A stretch of DNA of 21,011 nt from Elusimicrobia bacterium RIFCSPLOWO2_12_FULL_59_9 (GCA_001800185.1 MGUX01000131.1:1-21011); one strand, 5' to 3'. Positions 7,077 through 14,771 are shown, counted from the stretch's first letter. Made by a program: numbers and translations. Notes: generated by a model from the letters alone, not told the origin.

Positions 7077-8972
7077 ATGGCCGATACAAAACCGAAGCCC
7101 GTCGAGACCCTTGAGTCGGTGACCATCCGCTTCGCGGGGGACTCCGGCGACGGCATCCAGCTTTCCGGCACGCAGTTCACCACCGCCACCGCGATGTCCG
7201 GCAACGATCTGAGCACGTTGCCGGATTTCCCGGCGGAAATCCGGGCTCCCGCCGGAACGCTTCCGGGAGTCAGCAGCTTCCAAATCCACTTCAGCTCCAA
7301 AGACATTCTCACTCCCGGCGACGAGCCGCAGGTGCTCATCGCCATGAATCCCGCCGCCCTGAAAGCCCACGTCAAGGACGTGGTCTCCGGCGGCATTTTA
7401 ATCCTCAATGCCGACACCTTCACGCTCCAAAACCTGGAAAAGGCGGGCTATAAATCCAATCCCCTGGAGGACGGCTCCCTGGCCGATTACCGGGTGATAC
7501 CCGTGCCGCTCTCGACGCTGACCGCCAACACGCTGGAGGACACCGCCCTCAAACGGACCCATATCGACCGCTGCAAGAATTTTTTCGCCCTGGGCATCAT
7601 GTACTGGCTCTACGACCGTCCCTTGGAACCGACCCTGGATTGGATACAAAAGAAGTTCCAGAAAATGCCGGAAATCTCGGAGGCCAACTCCAAGGCCCTG
7701 CACGCCGGCTACGCCTTCGGGGAAACCACCGAACTTTTCCAGAGCCATTACCACGTCGGCAAGGCCCCGATAAAGCCCGGCAAATACCGCAAAATCACGG
7801 GCAATGAAGCGACCGCTTTCGGCCTGATCGCCGCCGCGCACCTTTCCGGACGGACCCTCTTTTACGGCAGCTATCCCATCACTCCCGCCAGCGACATTCT
7901 GCACGAGCTGGCCAAGCACAAAAATTTCGGCGTCAAGACTTTTCAAGCCGAAGACGAGATCGCCGCGGTCGGCGCGGCCATCGGCGCCTCTTTCGCCGGC
8001 CACATCGGCGTGACGGGAACCAGCGGCCCCGGCGTCGCGCTCAAATCGGAGGCCATCGGCCTGGCGGTAAGCACCGAACTGCCGCTCATCGTCCTGAATA
8101 TCCAGCGCGGCGGGCCCAGCACCGGATTGCCGACCAAAACGGAGCAGGCCGACCTCCTGCAGGCTTACGGGGGGCGAAACGGCGAATCCCCGGTCGCCAT
8201 CCTGGCGCCGGCCACCCCTTCGGATTGCTTCCACATGACCATCGAGGCCGTGCGCATCGCCTTAAAATACATGACCCCCGTCGTGCTTCTATCCGACGGC
8301 TACCTGGCCAACGGCGCCGAACCATGGAAAATTCCGGACGTCGCCAGCCTGCCTCCGCTGCCGCGCTTAAACGCCTCCGAGCCCGAGGGCTTTTTCCCGT
8401 TCAAGCGCGACCCCGAGACTTTGGCGCGCCTATGGGCCCTTCCCGGAACTCCGGGATTGGAGCACCGCATCGGCGGTTTGGAAAAAGCCGACGTCACGGG
8501 CAATGTGAGCTACGAGCCGGAAAATCACGAGCGCATGGTCCACTTGCGCGCCGAAAAAATCCAGCGCATCGCCCGCGAAATTCCTCCGACGGAAATCCTG
8601 GGTCCGCATCAGGGCAAGCTTCTGGTGGTCGGCTGGGGCAGCTCTTACGGCGCCATCGCCTCGGCCGTTCAGAACCTGCAGAAACAGGGCCTGGAAGTCG
8701 CCGCCGTCCACGTGCGCCACTTGAATCCCTTTCCCCCCGATTTGGGCCGTATTCTCAAAAATTACGAGCAAATTCTGGTGCCCGAAATGAACCTGGGGCA
8801 GTTTTTGCTTCTTTTGAGGGCGCACTACCTCGTTCCGGCCGTGGGGCTCAACAAGGTCAAGGGGCAGCCGTTCAAAGTTTCGGAGATCGAAAACAAGATT
8901 CTTCAAATGCTCGGCAATAAGGAGACGTCTGATGGCGGAAACAAAAGCCGCGCCGCCCGCGCTAACGCGTAA
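7077..8972 (+). CDS. korA: 2-oxoglutarate:ferredoxin oxidoreductase, fused gamma-alpha subunit
   Basis: This 631-residue protein is the large subunit of a two-subunit 2-oxoacid:ferredoxin oxidoreductase. The N-terminal gamma domain (about residues 14-195) begins with VTIRFAGDSGDGIQLSG. The alpha domain starts near residue 243 and has YPITPAS (266-272), the GTSGPG loop and NIQRGGPSTGLPTKTEQADL, which is characteristic of 2-oxoglutarate/2-oxoacid enzymes. A C-terminal transketolase-C-like domain holds VVGWGSSYG. The gamma-alpha fusion of this size with a separate beta subunit is the architecture of mycobacterial KorAB. The complex oxidatively decarboxylates 2-oxoglutarate to succinyl-CoA while reducing ferredoxin, and can run in reverse in a reductive TCA cycle. 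There is no clear Shine-Dalgarno sequence. The 3' end overlaps korB by 41 bases. Substrate is inferred from family; another 2-oxoacid cannot be excluded. Confidence 0.93.
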   Translation: MADTKPKPVETLESVTIRFAGDSGDGIQLSGTQFTTATAMSGNDLSTLPDFPAEIRAPAGTLPGVSSFQIHFSSKDILTPGDEPQVLIAMNPAALKAHVKDVVSGGILILNADTFTLQNLEKAGYKSNPLEDGSLADYRVIPVPLSTLTANTLEDTALKRTHIDRCKNFFALGIMYWLYDRPLEPTLDWIQKKFQKMPEISEANSKALHAGYAFGETTELFQSHYHVGKAPIKPGKYRKITGNEATAFGLIAAAHLSGRTLFYGSYPITPASDILHELAKHKNFGVKTFQAEDEIAAVGAAIGASFAGHIGVTGTSGPGVALKSEAIGLAVSTELPLIVLNIQRGGPSTGLPTKTEQADLLQAYGGRNGESPVAILAPATPSDCFHMTIEAVRIALKYMTPVVLLSDGYLANGAEPWKIPDVASLPPLPRLNASEPEGFFPFKRDPETLARLWALPGTPGLEHRIGGLEKADVTGNVSYEPENHERMVHLRAEKIQRIAREIPPTEILGPHQGKLLVVGWGSSYGAIASAVQNLQKQGLEVAAVHVRHLNPFPPDLGRILKNYEQILVPEMNLGQFLLLLRAHYLVPAVGLNKVKGQPFKVSEIENKILQMLGNKETSDGGNKSRAARANA

Positions 8973-9981
8973 GGATTTCATCTCGGACCAGATCGTCCGC
9001 TGGTGTCCCGGCTGCGGGGATTTCGCCATCCTGGCCCAAACGCAAAAATTCCTGCCCACCCTGAATATTCCGCGGGAGAAATTCGTGTTCATCTCCGGCA
9101 TCGGATGCGCCGCCCGCTTCCCCTACTACGTCGACACCTATGGTTTTCACAGCATTCACGGGCGCGCCCCGGCCATCGCCACGGGCGTCAAATGCGCCAA
9201 TCCGGACCTCTCCGTTTGGGTGGTGACCGGAGACGGCGACAGCCTGAGCATCGGCACCAACCATCTCATCCATGCCTTAAGGCGCAATATCGGAATCAAC
9301 ATCCTGCTTTTCAATAACGAAGTTTACGGCCTGACCAAGGGTCAGACCTCGCCGACCTCCCGCATGGGCACCAAAACCAAATCGACCCCCTACGGCTCCA
9401 TCCAGGAGCCGATGATTCCGGTCAGCATCGCTCTGGCGGCCGAGGCGACCTTCGTCGCGCGGACTTTCGACACCAATTTGGACCATCTCTCCGAGATGCT
9501 GCTGCGGGCCGCGCGCCATAAAGGCACGGCGTTCATCGAAATTTTGCAGAATTGCAAGGTGTTCAACGACGGCGCCTTCGCCGACATCACGGAACGATCC
9601 CACCGCGAAGAGACGACGCTGACCCTTAGCCACGGAAAGCCGCTTGTTTTCGGGAAAGAAAAAAACAAAGGCATCCGGCTGAGAGGCTACGTCCCCGAAA
9701 TCGTGGAGTTTGAGCCGGGCCGGGCGCCGCCGGAGATTTTAGTCCATGACGAAAAGCATCCGGACTCCAGCCTGGCGTATTTGCTTTCCAAGCTCTACAC
9801 GCCTAAATTTCCGGTGCCCATCGGCGTCTTCCGGGACGTGGAGCGCCCCACTTACGAGGAGCTCATGCGCCAGCAAATCGAGGCCGTCAAAAAATCAAGA
9901 CCGGCGGATTTGCAGGCCTTGATCGCGGGCGCCGAAACCTGGCAGGTTCCGGCGGAGCGGGACGCGGAGGAAGGAGCATGA
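8932..9981 (+). CDS. korB: 2-oxoglutarate:ferredoxin oxidoreductase, beta subunit
   Basis: The 349-residue protein binds thiamine diphosphate and one [4Fe-4S] cluster. The TPP motif runs from GDGD (residues 100-103) to NN (128-129) in FNNEVYGLTKGQ. Probable cluster ligands are Cys25 and Cys28 (WCPGCGD), Cys59 (GIGCAARFPYY) and Cys208 (LQNCKVFND). It is the catalytic partner of the preceding KorA. No separate delta/ferredoxin subunit is encoded nearby, so free ferredoxin is the expected electron acceptor. The start lies within korA with GGAG ten bases upstream, so translation of the two subunits is probably coupled. The stop overlaps the next ATG in an ATGA arrangement. Confidence 0.96.
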   Translation: MAETKAAPPALTRKDFISDQIVRWCPGCGDFAILAQTQKFLPTLNIPREKFVFISGIGCAARFPYYVDTYGFHSIHGRAPAIATGVKCANPDLSVWVVTGDGDSLSIGTNHLIHALRRNIGINILLFNNEVYGLTKGQTSPTSRMGTKTKSTPYGSIQEPMIPVSIALAAEATFVARTFDTNLDHLSEMLLRAARHKGTAFIEILQNCKVFNDGAFADITERSHREETTLTLSHGKPLVFGKEKNKGIRLRGYVPEIVEFEPGRAPPEILVHDEKHPDSSLAYLLSKLYTPKFPVPIGVFRDVERPTYEELMRQQIEAVKKSRPADLQALIAGAETWQVPAERDAEEGA

Positions 9982-10475
9982 TTTGCCCGGCCTGCGAGCA
10001 CGACAATCTTCCCGGCGTCGAAGAATGCGAAAACTGCCAGCACCCTCTGTCCCCATTGGACTTGCCGCAGCCCACCCGGGGCCTCCAGAAGCGCATCTTG
10101 GAAGGGACGGTCTCGGAGCTCAAGCCGCGGCCGGCCATCGCGGTCGCGCCGGACGCGTCCGTTTCATCGGCCGTCGAGTTGATGCAGGCCAATAAGATCG
10201 GCTGCGTCCTTGTCCAGGCAGCCGGCTCTCTGGCCGGCATCCTGACCGAAAAGGCCCTTCTAAAAAGCGTCGGCCTCCGCCTCAAGGAGCTCCCCTCGAT
10301 TCAGGTCAAAGAGGTGATGGACCCCCATCCCGTCGCCTTGACCGAAAAATCGACGATCGCCTTCGCTTTCCATACCATGTCCGTCGGCGACTCGCGCTAC
10401 GTGCCCGTGCTGCGCAACGACCGCTCGCTGGGCATCATCTCGGTGCGAGACCTCCTCCGCTATCTGTGCAAATAA
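9978..10475 (+). CDS. Zinc-ribbon plus CBS-pair protein
   Basis: The 165-residue protein starts with a small zinc ribbon, Cys3-x2-Cys6 and Cys17-x2-Cys20 (MICPACEHDN ... ECENCQHPL). After a proline-rich linker come two CBS motifs at about residues 50-108 and 110-165, with VAPDASVSSAVELMQANKIGCVLV and VMDPHPVALTEKSTIAFAFHTM. It overlaps the korB stop as ATGA, so it is almost certainly co-translated with the oxidoreductase. CBS domains sense adenylates. The zinc ribbon could contact protein or nucleic acid. A regulatory or energy-sensing role towards KorAB is inferred from gene order only. Confidence 0.88.
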   Translation: MICPACEHDNLPGVEECENCQHPLSPLDLPQPTRGLQKRILEGTVSELKPRPAIAVAPDASVSSAVELMQANKIGCVLVQAAGSLAGILTEKALLKSVGLRLKELPSIQVKEVMDPHPVALTEKSTIAFAFHTMSVGDSRYVPVLRNDRSLGIISVRDLLRYLCK

Positions 10476-10497
10476 CCGCCCCAAAGCGCCCAATTTG

Positions 10498-10506
10498 TGG
10501 TATAAT
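10498..10506 (+). promoter_or_regulatory. Extended -10 promoter of the cold-shock gene
   Basis: A perfect TATAAT (10501-10506) is preceded by TGG, an extended -10 that can act without a good -35, and none is visible. Predicted start near 10513 leaves a leader of about 84 bases. Confidence 0.75.
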
Positions 10507-10510
10507 AGGA

Positions 10511-10596
10511 TCGCCGGTTAACTCTGGCGACAAGAGTAACTCATGGGACCCGGCCAATGCCCCGTCCCAGGGATTAAAAAGAGAGGTAAATTAGTA
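10511..10596 (+). promoter_or_regulatory. Structured 5' leader of cold-shock mRNA
   Basis: Two short inverted repeats can pair: TCGCC (10511-10515) with GGCGA (10526-10530), and TGGGAC (10544-10549) with GTCCCA (10564-10569). An A-rich stretch and a GAGAGG ribosome site (10581-10586) follow. Long structured leaders that respond to temperature are known for cspA-type mRNAs. A thermosensor role here is inferred. Confidence 0.4.
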
Positions 10597-10821
10597 ATGG
10601 CTACAAAGACAGGCAAAGTAAAGTGGTTCAATGACGCAAAAGGCTATGGTTTCATCACTCCTGATGATGGATCCAAAGACGTATTTGTCCATCATTCCTC
10701 AATCCAAGGAGAAGGATTTCGAACCCTTTCGGAGAATCAACCCGTAGAGTTTGAATTGCTGGAATCCGACAAAGGTCCCAAAGCGACCAACGTCACCAAG
10801 CTGGAAGCCGCCGCGAATTAA
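10597..10821 (+). CDS. Cold-shock domain protein, CspA family
   Basis: The 74-residue protein is a single cold-shock domain (OB-fold) that binds single-stranded RNA and DNA and acts as an RNA chaperone. RNP1 is KGYGFI and RNP2 is VFVHH, after the family start GKVKWFNDAKGYGFITPDDG. The length is slightly above the usual 66-70. The ATG at 10597 is chosen over an in-frame ATG at 10543 because it gives the canonical N-terminus and has GAGAGG ten bases upstream. Codon use is more A/T-rich than in the neighbours (AAA, GAT, GGT, CCT), consistent with high expression. A strong terminator follows. Confidence 0.97.
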   Translation: MATKTGKVKWFNDAKGYGFITPDDGSKDVFVHHSSIQGEGFRTLSENQPVEFELLESDKGPKATNVTKLEAAAN

Positions 10822-10837
10822 CAGCGGGCTGCGTTCA

Positions 10838-10871
10838 AAAAAACCCATGCTTTAAAAAGCATGGGTTTTTT
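10838..10871. terminator. Bidirectional rho-independent terminator
   Basis: The stem AACCCATGCTTT / AAAGCATGGGTT is flanked by seven A on the left and six T on the right. It therefore works as an intrinsic terminator for the cold-shock gene on the plus strand and for mgtC on the minus strand. Confidence 0.93.
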
Positions 10872-10889
10872 ATTGACCCGAAAGCCGCG

Positions 10890-11549
10890 TCAGAACTTAA
10901 CTTCTTCGACGTATTCGGATTTAAGCAGGGTCTGAAGAAATTCGTCATGGAGCCACTGGCCGCCGATGGTGTGCACTTCCATGAAAAAGACGTCTTTCTG
11001 CCGGGTCACCTTTTTATCCAACAAGCGGATGAAGAAGCGGTTAAAGAGCTCCAGCACCATTTTGGGGCTGTTGGGGTCGGGAGAGCAGCGGATGTGATAA
11101 ATATGCTGGCGGGTTTTTTTAGCCAAAATGAGATGGTCGAGCCGGAAAAGCACGAGTTGAACGATCAAAGCCCCGACGGTCGTAAAGGCGCTGATCTTGT
11201 AATAGCCGAATCCCACGCCGCAGCCGACGGAGGCGACCAGCCAAATCATGGCCGCCGTCGTGAGCCCCGTGATATGCGCGCCCTCCCGCAGGATGGCGCC
11301 GGTGCCCAGAAAGCCGACGCCGGTGACGATTTGCGCCGCGATGCGTCCCGGGTCCTGAAAATAGGCGGCGCCCACCTTCAAAGAGACGATGGAAAAAAGG
11401 GTCGCTCCCAAAGAAATAAGAACGTTGGTCTTAAAACCCGCGGGCTTGTCGTGAAACTCCCTCTCAAAGCCCAGAAGGCCGCCCAAAAGCATCGAGAGGG
11501 CGATTTTTACCAGGTCCTCAGGAACGGCGTTTAAAAAAACTTCAAACAT
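10890..11549 (-). CDS. mgtC: MgtC/SapB family membrane protein
   Basis: The 219-residue inner-membrane protein has four to five hydrophobic helices in the first 130 residues, with the family motifs LLGGLLGFEREFHDKPAG and VTGVGFLGTGAI. A soluble C-terminal domain of about 85 residues, ACT-like in the family, ends in EEVKF. MgtC proteins are tied to growth under low magnesium and to control of ATP synthase in pathogens; their role in environmental bacteria is less clear. The start at 11549 is chosen because GGGGGAG lies six bases upstream. An in-frame ATG at 11606 would add 19 residues across the promoter. It faces the cold-shock gene and diverges from the HAD gene. Confidence 0.92.
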   Translation of the reverse strand: MFEVFLNAVPEDLVKIALSMLLGGLLGFEREFHDKPAGFKTNVLISLGATLFSIVSLKVGAAYFQDPGRIAAQIVTGVGFLGTGAILREGAHITGLTTAAMIWLVASVGCGVGFGYYKISAFTTVGALIVQLVLFRLDHLILAKKTRQHIYHIRCSPDPNSPKMVLELFNRFFIRLLDKKVTRQKDVFFMEVHTIGGQWLHDEFLQTLLKSEYVEEVKF

Positions 11550-11576
11550 CGACACTCCCCCTTGCAACGCTTTGAA

Positions 11577-11606
11577 ATCATACATTATCCGTTCCAAAAA
11601 TGGCAA
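11577..11606 (-). promoter_or_regulatory. mgtC promoter
   Basis: On the minus strand TTGCCA (11606-11601), an 18-base spacer and TATGAT (11582-11577) lie 28 bases before the mgtC ATG. No magnesium riboswitch-like leader fits in this short space. Confidence 0.65.
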
Positions 11607-11641
11607 TCCCGGGAAAGGGGATGAAGTTCCGGCAAAAATAG

Positions 11642-11647
11642 TAGAAT
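11642..11647 (+). promoter_or_regulatory. -10 box next to the HAD gene start
   Basis: TAGAAT ends seven bases before the ATG at 11655, so predicted +1 is at or one base before the start codon. No -35 box is evident. Confidence 0.4.
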
Positions 11648-11654
11648 AGGGTTC

Positions 11655-12290
11655 ATGCGGCCGATCAAAGCTTTTTTCTTCGATATCGGAAACGTCCTAT
11701 TAAAATTCAGCCTGCACAAACTGGCGCTTGAGCTCATCCGGAACACCAGCGTCTCCTTGATCGCGGTCAAAAAGTTTTTCCTGGACTCGGGACTGGAAGA
11801 CCGGTACGAAAGAGGCCTCCTCAGCTCCCAGGAATTTTTTGATGAGGTTAAAAAACAGCTTAAATTCCGGGGCGATCTTGAGGCCTTCTCAAAAATCTGG
11901 GGCAGCCATTTCAGCGAAAACAAGGAGGTCGTCGAGCTGATGCTCGATCTTAAAAAGCGCTCGAAAATTTATCTGCTGTCCAACACCAACGATCTGCATT
12001 ACCGGTTTTTGATCCGCAACTATGATTTCCTGAGCCGGGTGGACGGCGCGGCGCTTTCCTTTGAAGTCGGCCACCGCAAACCGGAGCGCGAGATGTACCG
12101 CTCCGCCTTGAACCTGGCGGGAGTGAAAGCCGCGGAATCCGTTTTTGTCGACGATTTGCCGGAAAACGTCGAAGGGGCGAGGAAATTGGGCATTTACGCC
12201 ATCCGCTTTACGGGCCTTGAGCCGCTCAAGGCGGAACTGGATAATCTCAACGACGGCTTGACATCGACGGGCGCCCGCGGCTATACTTAG
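11655..12290 (+). CDS. HAD-superfamily hydrolase, YihX-like subfamily IA phosphatase
   Basis: The 211-residue product resembles the YihX type of haloacid dehalogenase-like phosphatase. Motif I is FFFDIGNVLL, with the nucleophile Asp10. The general-acid position two residues later is Gly12, as in other YihX-like proteins (DLGNV). Motif II is LLSNTND, the lysine motif is GHRKPERE and motif III is VFVDDLPENVEGA. The cap segment contains YERGLLSSQEFFDEV, also a YihX hallmark. E. coli YihX dephosphorylates glucose-1-phosphate; substrate here is not determined. The gene lacks a strong Shine-Dalgarno sequence. It is followed after 29 bases by the rhodanese gene on the same strand. Confidence 0.9.
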   Translation: MRPIKAFFFDIGNVLLKFSLHKLALELIRNTSVSLIAVKKFFLDSGLEDRYERGLLSSQEFFDEVKKQLKFRGDLEAFSKIWGSHFSENKEVVELMLDLKKRSKIYLLSNTNDLHYRFLIRNYDFLSRVDGAALSFEVGHRKPEREMYRSALNLAGVKAAESVFVDDLPENVEGARKLGIYAIRFTGLEPLKAELDNLNDGLTSTGARGYT

Positions 12291-12319
12291 AGTAGGGGCC
12301 ATAGACTCAGGAGAAACTC

Positions 12320-12856
12320 ATGTCGACAGCGATTGAAATAACGAAAAATTCCACCATGCAGGAAATTCTGGACGCCTATCCGGGGGCCCAAAGCGCCTTA
12401 TTTTCGCGCTATCATGTCGGCGGATGCTCCAGTTGCGGTTTTCAGCCCGGCGAGACTCTAGAACAGGTCTGTCAAAGCCACTCCATTGGCGATGTGGAAG
12501 AGGTGATCCAGCACATAAAAAGCAGCGCTGACGTCGAGCAGGCTCTCTCTTTAAGCCCCCAAGAATTGCAGATGCGCCTTGAGAAGGCGGCTTTTAAAGT
12601 CATCGATATCCGGACGCCGGAGGAGTTTGAAATGCTCCATCTGGAAGAGGCCCGCCCGGCCACCCAAGAGCTCGTGGAGGAAGTTCTCACCCGCTGGCCC
12701 AAAGACTCCGAGTTCGTGCTGGTCTGCCATGACGGCAAGATGAGCCGCGAAGCCGCTTCCAATCTACGCACCCAAGGCTTCGTGAACGTGAAGGCTTTAA
12801 AAGGCGGCCTGGAGGCTTGGTCTAAGGAAATCGATCCGCTTTTCCCCAGTTACTGA
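12320..12856 (+). CDS. DUF1858-rhodanese fusion protein
   Basis: The 178-residue protein joins two domains. Residues 8-65 form a DUF1858-type domain with Cys36 and Cys39 (GGCSSCGFQPGETLEQVC), preceded by TMQEILDAYPGAQSALFSRY. Residues 80-175 form a rhodanese domain with VIDIRTPEEFEMLHL and the active-site Cys136 in VCHDGKMSREAA. It ends in GGLEAWSKEIDPLFPSY. Rhodaneses carry sulfane sulfur as a cysteine persulfide. The DUF1858 cysteines could hold a metal or sulfur. AGGAGA lies seven bases before the ATG. The next gene, an Nfu-type Fe-S scaffold, starts 12 bases after the stop, which points to a sulfur-delivery or Fe-S role. Confidence 0.9.
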   Translation: MSTAIEITKNSTMQEILDAYPGAQSALFSRYHVGGCSSCGFQPGETLEQVCQSHSIGDVEEVIQHIKSSADVEQALSLSPQELQMRLEKAAFKVIDIRTPEEFEMLHLEEARPATQELVEEVLTRWPKDSEFVLVCHDGKMSREAASNLRTQGFVNVKALKGGLEAWSKEIDPLFPSY

Positions 12857-12868
12857 GCGAGAAACCCC

Positions 12869-13471
12869 ATGAAACAGGAAATTAAGATCACCGCAAGCCT
12901 TTCGGCCGGAAATCCCACCCGCTGCAAATTCGCCGTCAACCGGCCCCTTCTTCCCGGCCGCACGGTCACCTACTCCGAGGCGCGGCAAGCGGCGGAATCG
13001 CCCCTGGCCCTGGCGCTATTTGAAATTCTCGAGGTCTCCGAGGTGCGAATCTCGGGAGATTGGGTTCAGGTGACCAAGAAAGACGCGGGCAACTGGGCGC
13101 CCTTGGCCAAAAAGATAGGCTCCGGCATCCGCTCGGCGCTGGAGCGCGGCGCTAATCCCGTCGCCCCAAACGCCGGAAAGGAACTGCCCGGCCCGGATGA
13201 AATCCGGCTTAAGATCGAGCGCCTGTTTGAAACCGAGATCAATCCGGCCATCGCCTCGCACGGGGGATTTGTCGAGTTGCTCGACGTCAAAGGCGCCTCG
13301 GTGTACCTGCAGATGGGCGGCGGCTGCCAGGGCTGCGGCATGGCCAATGTCACGCTCAGACAAGGCATCGAGACTTCCATACGCGACGCCGTGCCGGAGG
13401 TGGAGGAGATTCTTGATTCCACCGACCACGCCTCCGGCGCCAATCCGTACTACCAGCCTTCCAAAAAGTAA
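12869..13471 (+). CDS. Nfu-type Fe-S cluster scaffold/carrier
   Basis: The 200-residue protein has an Nfu_N-like N-terminal domain (about residues 1-95, with NPTRCKFAVNRPLLPG and SPLALALFEILEVSEVRISGDWVQVTK) and a NifU C-terminal domain (about 110-185) with Cys153 and Cys156 in GGGCQGCGMANVTLRQGIE. The CxxC pair binds a [4Fe-4S] cluster at a dimer interface and delivers it to client proteins. This domain order matches eukaryotic NFU1 and many bacterial Nfu proteins. Aconitase and KorB, both [4Fe-4S] proteins in this window, are reasonable clients. It lies 12 bases after the rhodanese gene. Confidence 0.93.
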   Translation: MKQEIKITASLSAGNPTRCKFAVNRPLLPGRTVTYSEARQAAESPLALALFEILEVSEVRISGDWVQVTKKDAGNWAPLAKKIGSGIRSALERGANPVAPNAGKELPGPDEIRLKIERLFETEINPAIASHGGFVELLDVKGASVYLQMGGGCQGCGMANVTLRQGIETSIRDAVPEVEEILDSTDHASGANPYYQPSKK

Positions 13472-13496
13472 GGTCCTAACGCCCCCGTTCCGCATC

Positions 13497-14771
13497 ATGA
13501 GCCGGCTCCTCTTGCTGATTCCGACCGCCTCCTACCGCGCGGCCGCTTTCATGGACGCCGCGCGCCGCCTGGGCGTCGAGGTCGTCGTGGGAACCGACCA
13601 GCGGCAGAGTCTTGAGTTTCGATCCGGAGGGCGGCTCCTGACCCTGGATTTCAAAAATCCGGCCTCCGGCGCGCGGCAAATCGCCCGGCACGCCCTCAAA
13701 AATCCTCTGGCGGCGGTGGTCGGCGTCGATGAAGAATCCCTTCTTTTGGCCGCGGCGGCTTCCAAGGCGCTTTCCCTGCCGCATAACGCCGCCGCCGCCA
13801 TCCGCGCGGCGCGCGACAAAGCCCTCATGCGCGGCCTGCTCAAAAAAGCCGGCGTCCCATCGCCGGATTTCAAGGTTTTTTCCGCGGCCGGCGCGCCCGA
13901 GCGCTTCGCCGGGAGCGTCCGCTATCCTTGCGTACTCAAGCCGGCGCGCCTGTCGGCCAGCCAAGGCGTCATCCGGGCCGACGACGCCGGCCAATTCATC
14001 TCCGCTTTTAAACGTATCGGGAAAATACTTCGAGGAATGAGTCCCGACTCTAAGGAAAGTCAAAATTTTGGGCGGATTTTGGCGGAAGATTTTATTCCCG
14101 GAAAAGAAGCGGCCCTGGAAGGCCTTCTGACGGGGGGAAAACTCCGGGTTCTGGCCCTCTTCGACAAGCCCGATCCCCTCGACGGCCCGTTCTTTGAGGA
14201 AACCATCTACGTCACCCCCTCCCGGCTCCCGGCGGCCGCGCAAAAACAAATCGCGCGGCGCGCGCAGGAGGCCGTCCGGGCTCTGGGCCTGAGGGAAGGA
14301 CCGGTGCATGCCGAGCTAAGAATCCCCGCAAGCGGCCCCAAAATCATTGAAATCGCGGCGCGCTCGATCGGAGGGCTTTGCTCCAAGTCCCTGCGCTTTA
14401 AAGCCGGGATGTCCCTGGAGGAGTTGATTCTACGCCACGCTCTGCGCGCGCCCATGGACTCCGCGGAAAGGGAAAGCCTCGCTTCCGGCGTGATGATGAT
14501 CCCCATCCCCCGGACCGGGATTCTTAGGGAGGTGCGGGGACGCCGGGAGGCCTTGAAACTGCCAGGCGTTGAAGAAATTTCAATTACGATTCCAGCGGGG
14601 CACGCGGTGACGGCGCTGCCTGAGGGGCGCCGCTATCTGGGATTTATCTTCGCCAGGGCCAAGCGTCCGCGGGAGGCGGAGGCGGCGCTCCGGAAGGCGC
14701 ATGCGCGTCTCCGCTTTGAAATCAGCCCTCCGGAGGGCGCGTCTTTAGCGGAATCACATCCGGCCCGATGA
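13497..14771 (+). CDS. ATP-grasp enzyme (probable carboxylate-amine ligase)
   Basis: The 424-residue protein has a pre-ATP-grasp N-terminal fold (about residues 1-105), a central ATP-grasp domain (about 106-310) and a C-terminal domain (330-415) resembling the end of L-amino-acid ligases. Visible landmarks are NAAAAIRAARDKALMRGLLKKAG before the ATP-grasp lid, the ATP-binding lysine in YPCVLKPARLSASQGV, ILAEDFIPGKEAALEG, GPVHAELR, and the metal-binding segment PKIIEIAARSIGG. Such enzymes form an acyl-phosphate and couple it to an amine or thiol. The substrate cannot be deduced. The in-frame region before 13497 overlaps the Nfu gene, so that ATG is preferred; no good Shine-Dalgarno sequence is seen. 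Its 3' end overlaps the convergent DUF502 gene by 50 bases. Confidence 0.88.
   Translation: MSRLLLLIPTASYRAAAFMDAARRLGVEVVVGTDQRQSLEFRSGGRLLTLDFKNPASGARQIARHALKNPLAAVVGVDEESLLLAAAASKALSLPHNAAAAIRAARDKALMRGLLKKAGVPSPDFKVFSAAGAPERFAGSVRYPCVLKPARLSASQGVIRADDAGQFISAFKRIGKILRGMSPDSKESQNFGRILAEDFIPGKEAALEGLLTGGKLRVLALFDKPDPLDGPFFEETIYVTPSRLPAAAQKQIARRAQEAVRALGLREGPVHAELRIPASGPKIIEIAARSIGGLCSKSLRFKAGMSLEELILRHALRAPMDSAERESLASGVMMIPIPRTGILREVRGRREALKLPGVEEISITIPAGHAVTALPEGRRYLGFIFARAKRPREAEAALRKAHARLRFEISPPEGASLAESHPAR

Noticed and set aside
7398..8234. 278-codon minus-strand frame within korA
   Set aside because: It lies opposite conserved KorA motifs and has the composition of a GC-driven shadow.
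8932..8972. 41-base korA/korB overlap as a possible frameshift or fusion signal
   Set aside because: Both proteins are complete, korB has its own ribosome site, and overlaps between subunit genes are common. It probably reflects simple translational coupling.
11550..11606. 19-codon N-terminal extension of mgtC
   Set aside because: It runs through the -10 box and the strong GGGGGAG ribosome site that serves the ATG at 11549.
11655..12290. Loss of HAD activity because the second motif-I aspartate is glycine
   Set aside because: DxG motifs are normal in YihX-like phosphatases, and all other HAD motifs are intact.
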